Positions 32,135 through 33,938 of a stretch of DNA of 33,938 bases are shown here, piece after piece. Position 1 is the first letter of the stretch, and every line of letters begins with the position of its first letter. This DNA comes from Fimbriiglobus sp. (lineage in GTDB: Bacteria > Planctomycetota > Planctomycetia > Gemmatales > Gemmataceae), in NCBI GenBank assembly GCA_025362195.1, contig JANYHV010000217.1, forward strand, positions 1 to 33,938, read 5' to 3'. Position numbers and translations under genes: made by a program. The notes under the pieces were generated by a model. It worked only from the letters and a program-made list of their open reading frames with translations. It had not been told where the DNA came from and did no database searches.

Positions 32135-33909
32135 GCGACTTGCCCCTCGAAGCCCTCGAAGCCCCGCCGGCCCGGACGCGCGAAGTCGTCGTGCCGAGTG
32201 GCCGCACGTTCACGCCGGACGACCAGGCCGGCGTCTTCCGCCGCCTCCGCTACCGGCTGTCCGTCAACGGCCTGCGGACCGCGTGGGAGTCGGGCAAGGT
32301 CAAGCTCATTTCGGTCCTCGGCACGTCCTTCCTCGTCGCCGCGTTCGTCTTCGGCCTGAGCTGGTACGGCATCGACCAGATGTTCAAGTTCAACGTCCCG
32401 GCCAAGGGGTTGATCGTCGGCGGGCTGTTCGACCTGATGTTCTTCGCCCTCGGCGGCATGTTGATCTTCTCCACCGGCATCATTCTCTACGCCAGCCTGT
32501 TCACGGCCCCCGAGGCCCGCTTCCTGCTGTGCAGCCCGGCCCGGGCCGACCGGGTGTTCGCCGCGAAGTTCCAGGCGGCCGTGGGGTTCAGTTCGTGGGC
32601 ATTCCTGATCCTCGGCGTGCCGATCCTCGTCGCCTACGGCATCGTCGCCGGGGTGCCGTGGTACTTCTACCCGCTACTCCCGCTGTACCTGCTCGGGTAC
32701 GTGCTGCTGCCCGGGTCGGTGTCGGCGATGTTCTGCCTGCTCTTCGTCCGCTTCGCGCCGCGCAACCGCCGGCAGGCTCTGATCGTCCTCGGCGCGGTCG
32801 GGGTGGCCGTGCTGGGCGTCTGGGTGATCCGCCTCGGGGCGGCGACCCGGGCGACCGTCCTGACCACCAAGAAGAACGAAGTCGAGGGCCTCATCGGCCA
32901 GTTCGCGCTGCTCCAGTCGCCGGTCACGCCGAGCCACTGGATGACGAACGGGATCATGGCGGCGGCCCGCGGCGAGGTGATGAACGCCCTCGTGCCGCTG
33001 GGGATGCTCTGGACCAACGGCCTGATGCTGTACCTCGGGGCGGCGCTGCTGGCCAAGCAGTTCTACCGCACCGGGTACGACCGCGTCGTCGGCGGCGGGC
33101 GGGGCAAGAAGGTGTACCGGGCGAACGCCCTCGACCGGGTCATGGAGTGGTCCGTCTTCTACCTCGACAAGCCGACCCGCGTCCTCGTCGTCAAGGACTT
33201 CCGCACCTTCCGCCGCGACCCGACGCAGTGGGTCCTCTTGAGCATATTCGCCGGGATGCTGTTCCTGGGCGCGTCGAACTACCGGGCCATCATCAAGAAC
33301 GACCTGGCCGTGCTCGACCAGTACGTCATCAGCCTGGTCAACGTGTCGGCGACGTGCGTGCTGCTGTGCGCCGGGCTGAGCCGGTTCATCTTTCCGCTGA
33401 TCAGCCTGGAGGGCCGCAAGTTCTGGATTCTCGGCCTGATGCCGGTGAAGCGGGAGCAAATCTTGCGCGGCAAGTTCTTCTTCGCGGCGACCGTCTCGAC
33501 CGCCTTCGCCGAGACCCTGACCCTGGTCAGCGACCTCCTCCTCGGCCTGCCGCCGGGGGCCATCGCCGTTCACCTGCTGACCGTCGGCGTCGCGGCCGTT
33601 GGCTTAAGCGGTTTGAACGTGGGCCTGGGCGCGTACTTGCCGAACTTCCGCGAGACCGACCCGTCGAAGATCGTCGTCGGCTTCGGCGGGACGATGAACA
33701 TGATGCTCGGCCTACTCTTCCTCGTCGTCGTCGTCACCCTGATGGCCGCCCCCGTCCACGCGGCCGGCGTGGCCAAGGGGTACGGCGTCAACCCGGACCT
33801 GCCGACGTGGTCGTACCTCGGCGTCCCCCTGGGCCTCCTCGCCGGCGTCGCCGCCGTCGTCCTGCCGATGCGCGCCGGCGCACGCTCCCTCAACGCAACG
33901 GAGTTCTAA
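32131..33909 (+). CDS. ABC-2-like membrane exporter subunit
   Basis: A 592-residue integral membrane protein with about 10-12 hydrophobic helices, partner of the preceding ATPase. A 60-residue soluble N-terminus precedes the first helix (ISVLGTSFLVAAFVFGL). A longer loop with RVLVVKDFRTFRRDPTQW lies mid-protein and is the part likely to face the ATPase; the motif KDFRTFRRDP is typical of large ABC exporter permeases. The C-terminal half repeats the layout of the first. The start is GTG at 32131, overlapping the ATPase stop. It is about twice the length of a classic ABC-2 permease, so one copy may supply both transmembrane halves. It stops right at the next palindromic repeat. Confidence 0.88.
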   Translation: MSDLPLEALEAPPARTREVVVPSGRTFTPDDQAGVFRRLRYRLSVNGLRTAWESGKVKLISVLGTSFLVAAFVFGLSWYGIDQMFKFNVPAKGLIVGGLFDLMFFALGGMLIFSTGIILYASLFTAPEARFLLCSPARADRVFAAKFQAAVGFSSWAFLILGVPILVAYGIVAGVPWYFYPLLPLYLLGYVLLPGSVSAMFCLLFVRFAPRNRRQALIVLGAVGVAVLGVWVIRLGAATRATVLTTKKNEVEGLIGQFALLQSPVTPSHWMTNGIMAAARGEVMNALVPLGMLWTNGLMLYLGAALLAKQFYRTGYDRVVGGGRGKKVYRANALDRVMEWSVFYLDKPTRVLVVKDFRTFRRDPTQWVLLSIFAGMLFLGASNYRAIIKNDLAVLDQYVISLVNVSATCVLLCAGLSRFIFPLISLEGRKFWILGLMPVKREQILRGKFFFAATVSTAFAETLTLVSDLLLGLPPGAIAVHLLTVGVAAVGLSGLNVGLGAYLPNFRETDPSKIVVGFGGTMNMMLGLLFLVVVVTLMAAPVHAAGVAKGYGVNPDLPTWSYLGVPLGLLAGVAAVVLPMRAGARSLNATEF

Positions 33910-33938
33910 CCCGGCGAGCCGAGAGCGCCAGCGACTGG
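33910..33938. repeat. Third copy of the AGCG-CGACTGG repeat, cut by window end
   Basis: Directly after the permease stop codon begins CCCGGCGAGCCGAGAGCGCC and then AGCGACTGG, closely matching the left arms at 31288 and 10403. The second arm lies outside the window. Confidence 0.7.

Overview
The window is about 34 kb of very GC-rich DNA, roughly 68-70% by eye. It reads as the chromosome of a planctomycete, most likely in the Gemmataceae. That placement is inferred from gene content: Pfa/Hgl-like secondary lipid synthases, a DUF3501 protein, a STAS protein, a sigma-70-type factor and abundant stop-codon-proximal palindromes, all in high GC. No rRNA or other marker in the window fixes the species. 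High GC opens very long frames on the wrong strand and in wrong frames. I kept only frames with recognisable families, good starts and consistent neighbours. No gap between called genes exceeds 300 bases.

Bases 1-10402 (+ strand) hold two giant lipid/polyketide synthase genes. The first is cut by the window start and shows its ACP-KR-DH end. The second is complete, with domain order KS-chain-length-factor-AT-DH-DH. Together they look like a PUFA/heterocyst-glycolipid type iterative synthase. No enoyl reductase (PfaD) or phosphopantetheinyl transferase lies in the window. The pair ends in a palindrome with 87-bp arms that fills the gap to a convergent, isolated nuoC.

Bases 11192-15376 hold small housekeeping and stress units. 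These are a tRNA-Ala(GGC) with promoter and terminator; an SDR oxidoreductase and Ohr peroxidase pair behind a perfect palindrome; a Tat-exported ankyrin protein divergent from a sigma-70 family factor, with another palindrome between them; a DUF3501 gene; and a STAS-domain gene with a strong intrinsic terminator. Bases 15573-18746 hold one large SNF2-type helicase.

Bases 18775-26377 (- strand) form a tightly coupled six-gene operon in which every junction overlaps. In transcription order it encodes a polytopic YfhO-like membrane protein, the N and C halves of a split transketolase, a fused NAD-sugar epimerase/GT2 glycosyltransferase, and two SAM methyltransferases. This looks like a surface-glycan or glycolipid pathway making and attaching an unusual sugar. 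Beyond it lie rpmA (bL27) with its hairpin, a secreted transglutaminase-like protein and an OPA-family phosphate-ester antiporter (all - strand). The window closes on the + strand with a membrane-anchored hypothetical protein and an ABC ATPase/permease pair.

The most striking non-coding feature is a modular family of long palindromes sitting 0-8 bases after stop codons at 10407-10628, 26926-27072, 31288-31359 and 33910 to the window end. Two copies show a compensatory base change between their arms.
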